Assembly: GCA_964415065.1 (NCBI GenBank) | Contig: CAYPYX010000009.1 | Span: 1 to 64,000 of the forward strand | Source of the DNA: VMCP01 sp964415065 | Lineage (GTDB): Bacteria > Bacteroidota > Bacteroidia > NS11-12g > UBA955 | Direction of reading: 5' to 3' | DNA: 64,000 bases | Shown: piece by piece, positions 18,271 to 26,487 of the stretch | Layout of the letters: each line of letters starts with the position of its first letter | Position numbering within the stretch: position 1 is the first letter of the stretch | Program-made: the position numbers and the translations under genes | Notes under the pieces: model-generated | Database searches by the model: none | Told to the model about the DNA's origin: nothing | What the model saw: the letters and a program-made list of their open reading frames with translations, nothing else

Positions 18271-19506
18271 ATGCAAAAAGGTACGAATCATACCGAATTA
18301 GTTGCCATTTTAAAATGGTTTTTCTTACGATTATTAATCGGAGCAGTTCTATTTTTTGTATTGAATTTCATTTATGAAAAGACACTATATAAAGAAGATT
18401 TGAAGCAGTATTCTTCTGTGAAAACACAGATTGACACAGCGTTTAATACAGGTGATATCATTTATTTGGGAGAAAGTAGTAATACTAGTTTTAATCCATG
18501 GACAGACACATTGAATCAATCAATCTCTGATTTTTTGCAGTTATACATCCCCAATAAAAAAGTCAAAGCGGTGACACATCCTGCATATCATCCAGGATTA
18601 TTCCTAAAAATGTTGGAATTACTCCCAGAAGGTGATGTAAGTAAAAAAGTGATTGTTTTGGGTGTAAATATGAGAACCTGCGGCCCTTCTGCTATGTTTT
18701 CAGGGAATGAGGCTTCGAACCAACAAGAAGCTGTTTTTTATTCTAAGCGCTACCCCTTATTATCTCGTATTTTTATGGGACTGCATTTTTATGATAATCG
18801 CAGTGGTTTGGAAATGGAACGACTCAAATTTCAATGGTGGAGAACCCAAGACTTAAGTTCGGTTTCGTCTTATAATACGGCGTTAGGTTGGATGGAAAGC
18901 GTAAATTCTAAAATGGATATAGATCGCATTGAACCCACTTTAAGAGATAGTTTTCAATTGGATCAAATCATTTCTATGATGGGGGCGTATATCAAGGAAT
19001 TTGCCTTTGTTCTTGATGAAAAGAATCAACGAATTCTGGATTTAAAGGCCATCGTTACTCACTGTAAAAAACGAAATGTTCGACTGATATTTCATATTCT
19101 ACCACCAAATCGACATCATGCTCAAATGTTATTTGGTAAAGAATTAGTTCAGATAATGGATAAAAATCATCAGTTCTTGGTAAAACAATTACAAGAGTGG
19201 GATGCTGAATTTATTGATAATTATTCTTTGAGAGAAGCTTCGGAGAAGGTGGCAGTTCCAGTGAATTATCAAAAATATTACACGGATTTTTCAGGTAGTC
19301 GTTTTACAGATCAATGGTATCCAACTGAACATTATAATCAAACAATTCGTCAAAAAATTGCGGAATCTATAGCTGTTCAAGCGTTTGGTGTGACTCGAAC
19401 AGCTATTGAATTAAAACAGAATAACTACCCCAATTGGAATGTGGTTATGCCATTATCGGATCCGCAAATTATTAAGTTTAAAAGTTCAAACTTATACCGC
19501 CCATAA
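18271..19506 (+). CDS. SGNH-hydrolase-like partner of the MBOAT acyltransferase
   Basis: 411 residues. One N-terminal transmembrane helix (about 10-32) anchors a periplasmic domain. The block YLGESSNTSF near residue 65 fits the SGNH nucleophile region. FTDQWYPTEHYNQ near 350 resembles the C-terminal Asp/His block of AlgJ/AlgX-type O-acetyltransferases. It follows the MBOAT gene by six bases, so the pair most likely takes an acyl group from the MBOAT channel and moves it to a periplasmic acceptor. The last 29 bases overlap the 3' end of the convergent TonB receptor gene. The family assignment is moderate because motif spacing differs from AlgX. Confidence 0.65.
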   Translation: MQKGTNHTELVAILKWFFLRLLIGAVLFFVLNFIYEKTLYKEDLKQYSSVKTQIDTAFNTGDIIYLGESSNTSFNPWTDTLNQSISDFLQLYIPNKKVKAVTHPAYHPGLFLKMLELLPEGDVSKKVIVLGVNMRTCGPSAMFSGNEASNQQEAVFYSKRYPLLSRIFMGLHFYDNRSGLEMERLKFQWWRTQDLSSVSSYNTALGWMESVNSKMDIDRIEPTLRDSFQLDQIISMMGAYIKEFAFVLDEKNQRILDLKAIVTHCKKRNVRLIFHILPPNRHHAQMLFGKELVQIMDKNHQFLVKQLQEWDAEFIDNYSLREASEKVAVPVNYQKYYTDFSGSRFTDQWYPTEHYNQTIRQKIAESIAVQAFGVTRTAIELKQNNYPNWNVVMPLSDPQIIKFKSSNLYRP

Positions 19507-22108
19507 AATTTCTGGGTGCACTTGGGAATACGAAAACTTCTTGAACTAAATTTCGATCCCCATAAAAATATCCCCAAGTATAACCGTTATTAACGTAATA
19601 ATTGTTTAGCACATTCAATGCTTGTAGTCTAAGTGTAATTGAACGGTTTTGCTTCCATTTGAATGTATATGCCGTAGTGAGTTCACCAAAATGGTAAGCG
19701 TTAATCATTCGGGTTTTATCCTGTGTATTATCTAGGAATTGTTGACCTACCCATTTATGGTTATACAGAATTTTAATTAAATGCGATTTTCCATTTCTGA
19801 TGGGTGATAAATAGGTGTATTCTAAACCAGTTGCGCCGACTTGATTGGGGGAATACGCTATATCAACATTCGTAAAATTGCTATCTACTACTTCGTAAGT
19901 AGCATAATCAATCCATGAAGCCTGTGTTTGTTGTATTTTATTAGCACTGAAGGCTGCATTAGCATGGAGTATGATTGATTGATTAGCTTTCTTAACTAGG
20001 AATATTTTTGTTCCAAGTTCAATTCCTCTTCTGAAACTTTTGTCGACGTTTTTTCTTAAAGGCGTTCCAACATCATTAACAGCGCCTGTTAATACTAATT
20101 GGTTGTAATAGTCCATGTAATAGGCATTTAGATTTATGGAATGTCCTTTGGAGGACTCAATCTGATAACCTAATTCATAGTCTACTAGACGTTCTGGTTT
20201 TGGTATGTTTCCTTGATTATTATCTACAAAATCGCTGCGTGCAGGTTCTCGGTTGCCTACAGAAATGGAACCTTGAAATTGGGTAGGTAATCCATGGATG
20301 TCATTTAAAAAGGTAAATCCGGCTTTTGGATTAAAAAAGTGGAATTCACCGAGGAAATCAATGTTCCTTAAATCATTATCTTTCCCTTTTCCAATATGTT
20401 TTACATAACGATATTGGAGATCAGTAAATAAAGTAAGCTGCTTGAAAGGCATATAATCCCATTTAGCAAAAGTATTTATATCGGTTTTGTTGCCTGAGGA
20501 GCGATAATATTCATGTGGGTAAGTGTACATAGAATTGGGAACAATTTCGTAGTCACCTCCTAATCCTGCACGTGTAACGAATCCAAAATGTTGTCCTAAA
20601 TATTGATTTGCACCTATTCCCCAATGAAGCTCCATTTGTTTATTGGGAGCATAATTTACGTTTGTATTGATACCAACTAAATGGTTTTGTAACCAGCGTT
20701 GACGTACCAAGTTTATGATATTTGTAGAGGTATCGTTTAAAAGGAAAGGTTTTAATCCATAGAAATCGGCTTTTGCACTATGTTTAAATTGTTCAAAGTA
20801 ACCTGATCCATAAGTATAATAACCAGTGGCGTTTACAGTTACTTTGTTGTTAACTTTTCGGTTAAAATACAAATGTGCATGATGCTGTTGATAGTTATCT
20901 GTTTCATTTGGATACAGATAATAATTGTATTTAGAAGGATTTGAATTGAATAGATTATTTGAATCCGACTGATTTAAATATGTAGAACCCGCATTGCGAT
21001 AATAATGGTTGTAAAGTGCTTGAGTGTCTGTTGATTTGGGATTATTGTTATAACTTCCTAATTGATACTTTTCTATGGGAATGCCCCACCAACTTTGGAA
21101 TGTTTGTTCTTGTCCTCCAAAAACCATCAATTTGGCTGTCCATTTTTTATTGATTATTCCGGTCGATAAATGATAACCTCCCAATTTAGAAAATGCGCGG
21201 TTAATGTATCCATTTGACTGAATATTGGATAATCGAACATCGCTGTAAACCAGGTTATTCCCTAACTTGTGTAAGCCAGATCCGATTTTTGCAGTTAGTT
21301 TGCGTGTATTAAATGAACCATAACTCACATCCAATTGAGAATATTTAGAAGGTACATGGTCTGTTGTAACCTGAATGCTGGCACCAAATGCGCCTGCCCC
21401 ATGTGATGAACTACCCACGCCGCGTTGAATGTTTATAGAGTTAGCTGAACTGGTTAAGTCAGGCATGTTTACCCAGAAAACACCTTGACTTTCTGCGTCA
21501 TTAATGGGTACACCATTAATGCTTACATTGGTTCTCGTTGCATCACTTCCTCGAACTCTAATTCCTGTATAGCCTATACCATTACCTGCGTCGGAGGTAG
21601 TTACAATGTTAGTTTGGTTCTGAAGTAGGATTGGTAAATCTCTTCCGGTGTTCTGGACTAACAACTCTTGCTTGTTGATAATCGTATTAGCGGTAACACT
21701 TTTTCTTCCAGAACGATATAAAGATCGTACAATTACATCTTCGATAGGTTCAATTACGATTGTGTCATATTTCTGGGTTATAAATTGCTTGGGTGTGGTA
21801 TCAATGTGTTTGATTTTAGAGTCAACTTGTGAATTTAACCCACTGCCTTGTATGTTTCTGTTTTCAACCTTTACAGTTACATGTGATTTATTGGGTTCAA
21901 TGAAATAGGTTGAGCTGATGTTTGATGCTTTTAAAGGAACATATAGGAAAATTCCGCAAAAGAATCCCCAGAAAAGATTGAAAAAAATAGAACGCACTTT
22001 GTCCGAATAGAAATGTAAATCCGCATAGGAATTCGAATTAGTACTGAAGAAAGGACTACACTGAATCTTAGTTCTTTCAGATTTGGTTGATGGTTTGGTG
22101 TTTTTCAT
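19478..22108 (-). CDS. TonB-dependent outer-membrane receptor, probable thiamine/TPP-precursor importer
   Basis: 876 residues. A 40-residue polar leader precedes the hydrophobic signal segment (about 41-62), which is unusually late. The plug domain spans about 110-220 (IRVRGSDATR, INGVPINDAES, IQRGVGSSSHG). The rest is a beta-barrel ending in the aromatic residue typical of outer-membrane proteins (GGISLNF). Such receptors import substrates with energy from TonB-ExbBD. The substrate is inferred from the TPP riboswitch just upstream: thiamine, its phosphates or a precursor. TPP-controlled outer-membrane receptors are known in Bacteroidota. The ATG at 22108 is supported by its position 16 bases after the riboswitch. 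No inner-membrane transporter for thiamine is next to it in the window. Confidence 0.88.
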   Translation of the reverse strand: MKNTKPSTKSERTKIQCSPFFSTNSNSYADLHFYSDKVRSIFFNLFWGFFCGIFLYVPLKASNISSTYFIEPNKSHVTVKVENRNIQGSGLNSQVDSKIKHIDTTPKQFITQKYDTIVIEPIEDVIVRSLYRSGRKSVTANTIINKQELLVQNTGRDLPILLQNQTNIVTTSDAGNGIGYTGIRVRGSDATRTNVSINGVPINDAESQGVFWVNMPDLTSSANSINIQRGVGSSSHGAGAFGASIQVTTDHVPSKYSQLDVSYGSFNTRKLTAKIGSGLHKLGNNLVYSDVRLSNIQSNGYINRAFSKLGGYHLSTGIINKKWTAKLMVFGGQEQTFQSWWGIPIEKYQLGSYNNNPKSTDTQALYNHYYRNAGSTYLNQSDSNNLFNSNPSKYNYYLYPNETDNYQQHHAHLYFNRKVNNKVTVNATGYYTYGSGYFEQFKHSAKADFYGLKPFLLNDTSTNIINLVRQRWLQNHLVGINTNVNYAPNKQMELHWGIGANQYLGQHFGFVTRAGLGGDYEIVPNSMYTYPHEYYRSSGNKTDINTFAKWDYMPFKQLTLFTDLQYRYVKHIGKGKDNDLRNIDFLGEFHFFNPKAGFTFLNDIHGLPTQFQGSISVGNREPARSDFVDNNQGNIPKPERLVDYELGYQIESSKGHSINLNAYYMDYYNQLVLTGAVNDVGTPLRKNVDKSFRRGIELGTKIFLVKKANQSIILHANAAFSANKIQQTQASWIDYATYEVVDSNFTNVDIAYSPNQVGATGLEYTYLSPIRNGKSHLIKILYNHKWVGQQFLDNTQDKTRMINAYHFGELTTAYTFKWKQNRSITLRLQALNVLNNYYVNNGYTWGYFYGDRNLVQEVFVFPSAPRNFMGGISLNF

Positions 22109-22135
22109 GTCTCAAATTTTACATGCATTCGAGAC
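22109..22135 (-). promoter_or_regulatory. Candidate expression platform between riboswitch and start codon
   Basis: On the minus strand GTCTC (22131-22135) can pair with GAGAC (22109-22113), which directly abuts the ATG at 22108. The loop contains the 3' strand of riboswitch helix P1 (22125-22131), and one nucleotide (22131) is shared. The two helices should therefore compete. The complementarity is seen; the switching role and its direction are inferred. Confidence 0.4.
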
Positions 22136-22238
22136 GCTCCACTATTGAACGGAGTGGTACATTTCCCTTCGCAGGCATTATCCTGAGCAGGTTTCCGGGT
22201 CTAATCTCAGCGCTCTATTACGAGGCACCCCGAATGCG
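22124..22238 (-). promoter_or_regulatory. TPP (thiamine pyrophosphate) riboswitch
   Basis: Read on the minus strand, all conserved THI-box blocks are present: GGGGTGCC (22224-22231), CTGAGA (22205-22210), then the ACCCG-ACCTG-AGGATAATGCCTGCGAAGGGA region (22164-22200). P1 is formed by GCATTCG (22231-22237) with CGAATGC (22125-22131). A small extra hairpin precedes the 3' P1 strand. The element ends 16 bases before the TonB receptor start. There is no U-tract, so control is probably at translation. Confidence 0.95.
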
Positions 22239-22241
22239 ATG

Positions 22242-22249
22242 CAAATGTA
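22242..22249 (-). promoter_or_regulatory. -7 promoter box for the riboswitch transcript
   Basis: Minus-strand TACATTTG fits the Bacteroidota TAnnTTTG consensus. A start point about seven bases downstream would fall at the first bases of riboswitch helix P1, which is a good fit. No clear -33 TTTG is seen. Confidence 0.5.
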
Positions 22250-22274
22250 ACAATATTTCAATTAGATTTGTTTA

Positions 22275-23150
22275 ATGAATTTTAGTGAAGCCAAATTACA
22301 GCAGGTTGAATTGGAGATTCTAGGTAGAAATTTATGCTTTGAAATTCAGCGCGATGATTTGTTACATCCTCTTGTTTCAGGAAATAAATGGCGTAAACTG
22401 AAGGGATGGATAGAGGAATACAAGTTGGGAAATTATGATGGTATTCTGACTTTTGGAGGAGCATTCAGCAATCATTTGTTAGCTACCGCAGCGTTTGGAT
22501 TTGATTCTAACATACCTACTATCGGTATTGTTCGCGGGGATGAGGGTTTTGAAAATCATTATTTATCGTATTGTAACTCTGTAAACATGGAATTACATTT
22601 TGTTTCAAGATTTGATTATCGAGATAAGCTGGAGTGTTCTGAGCGTATTTTAGACGGTCGTAAATATCTAGTTATTCCAGAAGGGGGTAGTGGTTTGGCC
22701 GGTATTCATGGGTTTGAAGAGTTAGTGAATAGTTGGCAGATGGAACCGGATATGGTAGTTTGTGCTAGTGCAACGGGTACTACTGCATTGGGATTATCTG
22801 CTGCAATGCTAAAGCGTGGATGGAATACACGGGTTAAAGCAGTTTTTATATTAAGGAATGCTCAGGAACAACAGGATTTATGGAATAACTATCCGTTATT
22901 CAGTAGTTTGATTGATCCTGTGTTGGGATATGATTGTGGTGGTTATGCAAAAACATCTCCGGAGTTAATTCAGTTTATCCAAAATATTCAGTTGCAGGTC
23001 AACTTTCCCATAGACCCAGTTTATGTTGGTAAAGGTTTGTATGCCTTATGGGATCATCCAGAATGGTCCATGCAGAATACGGTTTATTTACACACAGGAG
23101 GGCAATGGGGTAAGGATTCCGAACGATTTGCTCCTATTTATGTGCAATAA
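22275..23150 (+). CDS. ACC deaminase/D-cysteine desulfhydrase family PLP enzyme
   Basis: 291 residues, close to the family length of 300-330. The cofactor lysine is Lys38 in SGNKWRKLKG. It is followed by the Asn/Ser-rich block FGGAFSNHLLATAAFG near 60 and IPEGGSGLAG near 137, which together define the tryptophan-synthase-beta-like fold of this group. Members break down D-cysteine to pyruvate, ammonia and sulfide, or deaminate 1-aminocyclopropane-1-carboxylate. The sequence does not decide between them, although most bacterial proteins of this length prove to be D-cysteine desulfhydrases. It is divergent from the riboswitch-controlled receptor across 37 bases plus the leader, and it stands alone on its strand. 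Confidence 0.8.
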   Translation: MNFSEAKLQQVELEILGRNLCFEIQRDDLLHPLVSGNKWRKLKGWIEEYKLGNYDGILTFGGAFSNHLLATAAFGFDSNIPTIGIVRGDEGFENHYLSYCNSVNMELHFVSRFDYRDKLECSERILDGRKYLVIPEGGSGLAGIHGFEELVNSWQMEPDMVVCASATGTTALGLSAAMLKRGWNTRVKAVFILRNAQEQQDLWNNYPLFSSLIDPVLGYDCGGYAKTSPELIQFIQNIQLQVNFPIDPVYVGKGLYALWDHPEWSMQNTVYLHTGGQWGKDSERFAPIYVQ

Positions 23151-23316
23151 TTTATAGGAATATTGAGGTTGTAACTAACCGTGATAATGAAAGTTGTGCA
23201 ACGTTTTTAATTTATCTGCCTTTTATTTATTGCTCTGCGGCATGTTATTAGTTAATGTTGTAGCAAAAGCCCTGTTTGAACAAATATTATTTTGATTTTT
23301 TTAAATGTTTTGCACT

Positions 23317-23910
23317 TTACTTGGTTCTCATGGGATCTACGTTTCCAGTTAAGATTAAGTGGTGTTTTTTTTCTTTATGGTCAAAAAATACATCCACATG
23401 TTTCCTAAAAAAACCAAATGTATTGGCTGTTTTGTAAGCGGCAGAAACGTATCCCGTATCGTTTGGGGATATTAGCCCTTTTGTGAATTCTGTGGCTGTG
23501 CAACTGCATCCTGCTTGAACATCGGAAATGGAAATGGGTTTATTCCCTTTATTGATGAAGTAGAATTTGGTTGTAGCTGGTGGTCCACTTGGAACATCTC
23601 CAAAAGTGTGAATGCGTTCAAACCAATAAACCGAATCAACATCATTTGAGCTACTTGCCGCAAATTCAATGGTGGTGGAAGATGGAATAATGCTGCTTGA
23701 ACTTGTGGGATTTTCTTTCGTATTATTTTGACTTAAGTTGCTAGGGTTGGTTGCGTTTTTACTTGGTTTTGAAGGAGAAACTTCGTTAATATCGTTGTTT
23801 TGGCTTCTAGTTGAATCCAAAGATTTTCTATAAGAATCACATCCCCCAAAGAGAAAAATAAGGGTAGCTAAAAATAGTGCAGTGCTTTTTTTATTAGTTA
23901 CGTTTTTCAT
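23317..23910 (-). CDS. DUF1573 lipoprotein
   Basis: About 197 residues from the ATG at 23910. The start nine codons earlier would overlap the upstream gene and push the signal peptide inward. The signal peptide ends in a lipobox (LFGGC), so the mature protein is a lipoprotein. A Ser/Asn/Thr-rich linker (about 30-85) leads to a DUF1573 beta-sandwich with the CSCTATEFTKG block near residue 137 and GYVSAAYKT after it. The domain is an Ig-like fold common in Bacteroidota exported proteins; its biochemical role is unknown. It is the last of two adjacent DUF1573 genes behind a SIMPL gene on the minus strand. Confidence 0.75.
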   Translation of the reverse strand: MKNVTNKKSTALFLATLIFLFGGCDSYRKSLDSTRSQNNDINEVSPSKPSKNATNPSNLSQNNTKENPTSSSSIIPSSTTIEFAASSSNDVDSVYWFERIHTFGDVPSGPPATTKFYFINKGNKPISISDVQAGCSCTATEFTKGLISPNDTGYVSAAYKTANTFGFFRKHVDVFFDHKEKKHHLILTGNVDPMRTK

Positions 23911-23920
23911 CGGAGTTATT

Positions 23921-24433
23921 TTATTTTTCAAGTTCAATAAGAGGAACTTCTTTTTTTGGAGTATTTAGTACTCTAATTTGTTTTGGTTTATAGATGATAG
24001 GTCTCTGGCCGGGTTTTACAATATTTCGAACTACATTGATATTTCCTTCAATGACCAATTCCATACTTCCATCATTGAAATCTACGATAGCTCTTTTGTA
24101 GAATGGCCCAGGAGGTACGTTTTTGGACATAAGAAACAAATAAATAGTATCTATTTCACCGGGTGGGATTCCTTTTTCGGGATACGCATAATGTGTGCAA
24201 ACGCAATCTGGTACACACTGAGAAATGTAAATAGTATCCATTGAGATGTTAGCAATGGGAAATACCGCTTCGATGATATCTCCGGAATTGCAATCTTGAT
24301 TGATCTTATTGTTGCCGATAACGCGAAGACTTCCTTGTTCATCTTCAGCAATTAATGGTATTTGAGAAAATGATAATGAGGGAAATAGCAGATTAATAGT
24401 AAAGAATATGACTATAATTATTATTTGTTTCAT
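23921..24433 (-). CDS. Exported DUF1573-like protein
   Basis: About 170 residues starting MKQIIII (ATG 24433; an ATG two codons earlier is possible). The signal peptide ends near SLSFSQ. The Cys-rich block CVPDCVCTHYAYPEKGIPPGE near 75-95 corresponds to the DUF1573 CGCT motif, but it is more divergent than in the other three copies. The C-terminus is basic and Pro-rich. It lies 10 bases before the DUF1573 lipoprotein gene and 23 bases after the SIMPL gene, all on the minus strand, so the three are probably one transcript. Function is unknown. Confidence 0.65.
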   Translation of the reverse strand: MKQIIIIVIFFTINLLFPSLSFSQIPLIAEDEQGSLRVIGNNKINQDCNSGDIIEAVFPIANISMDTIYISQCVPDCVCTHYAYPEKGIPPGEIDTIYLFLMSKNVPPGPFYKRAIVDFNDGSMELVIEGNINVVRNIVKPGQRPIIYKPKQIRVLNTPKKEVPLIELEK

Positions 24434-24456
24434 GACCATTTTAAGATTAATCTGAT

Positions 24457-25206
24457 TTAATCGATTCCAAAGTTTAGTTTTACAGTGATAGACGCTTTTT
24501 TATCCTTATCTGTTGTATTGAATACACCGCCCCATTCGTATTGTTCGGATGAATTTCTTCCGGTAATTTGAAATACACCCATAGTTGCTGATTTTAAATT
24601 GCCTAGATCGGATCCACTTTTCTCGGCAATTTGTTTAGCTCTAAGAGTGGCATTCTCAGTTGCTTTGGAAATTAGTTCAATCTTAAGATCCTCAAGTTTC
24701 GTGTAGTAATAGCTTGGTGATTCAGAATTAATTTCAATTCCTACATTTATTAAATCGGTAATTTCTCTAGACGCAAGTTCAACTATAGATAGATTTTTCG
24801 ATTCAATACGCACATTCTGTGACAGGATATAGCCATCAAATATTTGTTCCTGACGGTATTCTCCGTTGGAACGGTATTCGTTGTATGTGTAGTGTTTTTC
24901 TGAGTTAATTGAGGAGAAAACCAATTCAGATTCCTTAAAGCCCTTACTGATGAGGTAATCTTTGATTGTTTTTGCGTCCTTTTTTAGTTGAGCAAACCCT
25001 TGCTGTTTATTTAGGGATTTATTGTTGTACGATACAGTCCATACCGCAAGATCTGAGGTAAACTCTTTTTCAGCTAGGCCAGTTGTGTAAATTGTTTCGT
25101 TTGCAACAAATTTATACTTATAACTGGATGCAAGAATTGCTGCTGATAGAACAATGGATAATCCAATGAGCCCAGTTACGGCTAGTTTGAGGTATTTGGT
25201 TTTCAT
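24457..25206 (-). CDS. SIMPL (DUF541) domain periplasmic protein
   Basis: 249 residues. An N-terminal hydrophobic helix (about 8-28) is either a signal peptide or an anchor. From about residue 38 to the end it matches the SIMPL domain. This shows in ETIYTTGLAEKEFTSDLAVWTV at the start, the long Lys/Gln helix (TIKDYLISKGFKESEL), and the repeated strand-helix unit with ENATLRAKQIAEKSGSDLG near 190. SIMPL proteins form ring-like oligomers in the bacterial envelope and have been linked to stress tolerance. The role here is unknown. It heads the minus-strand group with the two DUF1573 genes. Confidence 0.8.
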   Translation of the reverse strand: MKTKYLKLAVTGLIGLSIVLSAAILASSYKYKFVANETIYTTGLAEKEFTSDLAVWTVSYNNKSLNKQQGFAQLKKDAKTIKDYLISKGFKESELVFSSINSEKHYTYNEYRSNGEYRQEQIFDGYILSQNVRIESKNLSIVELASREITDLINVGIEINSESPSYYYTKLEDLKIELISKATENATLRAKQIAEKSGSDLGNLKSATMGVFQITGRNSSEQYEWGGVFNTTDKDKKASITVKLNFGID

Positions 25207-25412
25207 CTTTGTGCTTATTGATGGAGTTTGTGAAATGATCGGTTACTTTTTTCTTTATTTTAAAGGTGAAGATAGTTAAAAGATATTTATAGTATGAAGA
25301 TTTTGGAAGAAATTAATGTTTTTGAAAATCTTAAGACAGCAAGAGTTTGGGTTTTCGGTTGGATCTTAGTTTTTTAGTCGGATAGTTATGGGGATAGGAT
25401 TAGGTATAAATT

Positions 25413-25442
25413 AAAAAGGGCTGTCACTTGACAGCCCTTTTT
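25413..25442 (-). terminator. Intrinsic terminator after the DUF1573 pair
   Basis: A perfect 14-bp stem (25413-25426 with 25429-25442) with a two-base loop. Its GGGCTGTCA core is flanked by A/T runs, giving a U-tract on either strand. It lies five bases beyond the stop of the minus-strand DUF1573 gene at 25447. Confidence 0.85.
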
Positions 25443-25446
25443 ACTA

Positions 25447-25893
25447 TTACTTAATAATAATGGGTGATAAAGGTTTTTCTGGTTCTTTTACAACGTTTCC
25501 AGAAATTGTTAATGTTTGTTCACCTGCGTTGGAAGTAACAAAAATGTTTTTACTGAATGTACCTGGACGTCCTGCCGAATTGTATTCAGCACGTATCACC
25601 GCAGTTTTACCTGGTTCAATGGTTTCACGAGGCCATTTAGGTGTTGTGCAGCCGCAGCTAGCTCGAACGTTGGTCAAAGTTAATGGTTCTGTACCCGTGT
25701 TGGTAAATGTAAACTCATGAGTAGCAATTTGACCTTCAATTATGTTACCAAAACTATGCGACAAATTCTCAAATTTGATTTCTGCTTTTCCACCTGGAGT
25801 TAAGAAATCTACTTTTTTGTCATCAGTTTGCACTTGAGCAAATGATGCAATTGAAAAACCTAAAAATGCCCCTAAAACAATTAATTTTTTCAT
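25447..25893 (-). CDS. Exported DUF1573 protein
   Basis: 148 residues: a signal peptide (MKKLIVLGAFLGFSIASFAQ, cleavage after Ala-Gln near 20) followed by a single DUF1573 domain. The domain has FGNIIEGQIATHEF near 50, the signature ASCGCTTPKWPRE near 82 and AEYNSAGRPG near 105. It is a periplasmic or surface Ig-like protein of unknown role. It is 50 bases after a second, very similar DUF1573 gene (25944-26360), so the two are probably a tandem duplication transcribed together and ended by the strong hairpin at 25413. Confidence 0.85.
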   Translation of the reverse strand: MKKLIVLGAFLGFSIASFAQVQTDDKKVDFLTPGGKAEIKFENLSHSFGNIIEGQIATHEFTFTNTGTEPLTLTNVRASCGCTTPKWPRETIEPGKTAVIRAEYNSAGRPGTFSKNIFVTSNAGEQTLTISGNVVKEPEKPLSPIIIK

Positions 25894-25943
25894 GTTGTTA
25901 AATGTAAACCTACTGAATTTCTTCCGAAAGTAAACTGCTGTTG

Positions 25944-26360
25944 TTATTTTTTAGCACTAACTACGGTACCACTGATAGTTAAATCTGTAATATCTCCGTT
26001 GTCTAAAGTTACTTTTACTGATTTTTGAAAATATCCAGGACGACCTTCGGTTCCGTAACTTGCTTTTACTTCACCAGTTTCACCAGGCATAATGGGTGTT
26101 TTAGTCCAAGTAGGAGTGGTGCAACCGCAAGAAGGGGCTGCATTAGTAATTACTACAGGGGCGTTTGAATTATTTTTGAATTTAAAAGTAACATCCGCTG
26201 TAGGTCCCATGTTAACGGTACCGAAATCGTGAGATTTAAATTCCCAAGCAATCGGTGCTGTTGGAGTTGGTTGAACTTTTGAGCCTTTTGTGTCTTTTTG
26301 AGCAAAAGCAGAAGTAGTTAAAGCTAATGCTACTGCGATGAATGTTAATACCTTTTTCAT
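25944..26360 (-). CDS. Exported DUF1573 protein
   Basis: 138 residues with a signal peptide (MKKVLTFIAVALALTTSAFAQ) and one DUF1573 domain: FGTVNMGPTADVTF near 48, APSCGCTTPTW near 78 and GTEGRPGYFQ near 101. It shares the core layout of the neighbouring gene at 25447 and has the same length class. Function is unknown. It lies downstream of infB with a 127-base gap and no obvious terminator, so co-transcription with the translation operon cannot be excluded. Confidence 0.85.
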   Translation of the reverse strand: MKKVLTFIAVALALTTSAFAQKDTKGSKVQPTPTAPIAWEFKSHDFGTVNMGPTADVTFKFKNNSNAPVVITNAAPSCGCTTPTWTKTPIMPGETGEVKASYGTEGRPGYFQKSVKVTLDNGDITDLTISGTVVSAKK

Positions 26361-26487
26361 ATTTCTGAATTTTAGTTTTTTAGTTTGTGTTACAACAACT
26401 GTACCAATTTAGACGTTTTTGTTTTTACTTAAGTTGGCTAATCGTTGTAATTATTTTTTTTATGGATGAAAAATGATGGTTTTAAAA

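Noticed and set aside
22087..22275. Plus-strand 62-codon frame upstream of the PLP enzyme
   Set aside because: It is antisense to the TPP riboswitch and the receptor start; all conserved THI-box blocks read on the minus strand.
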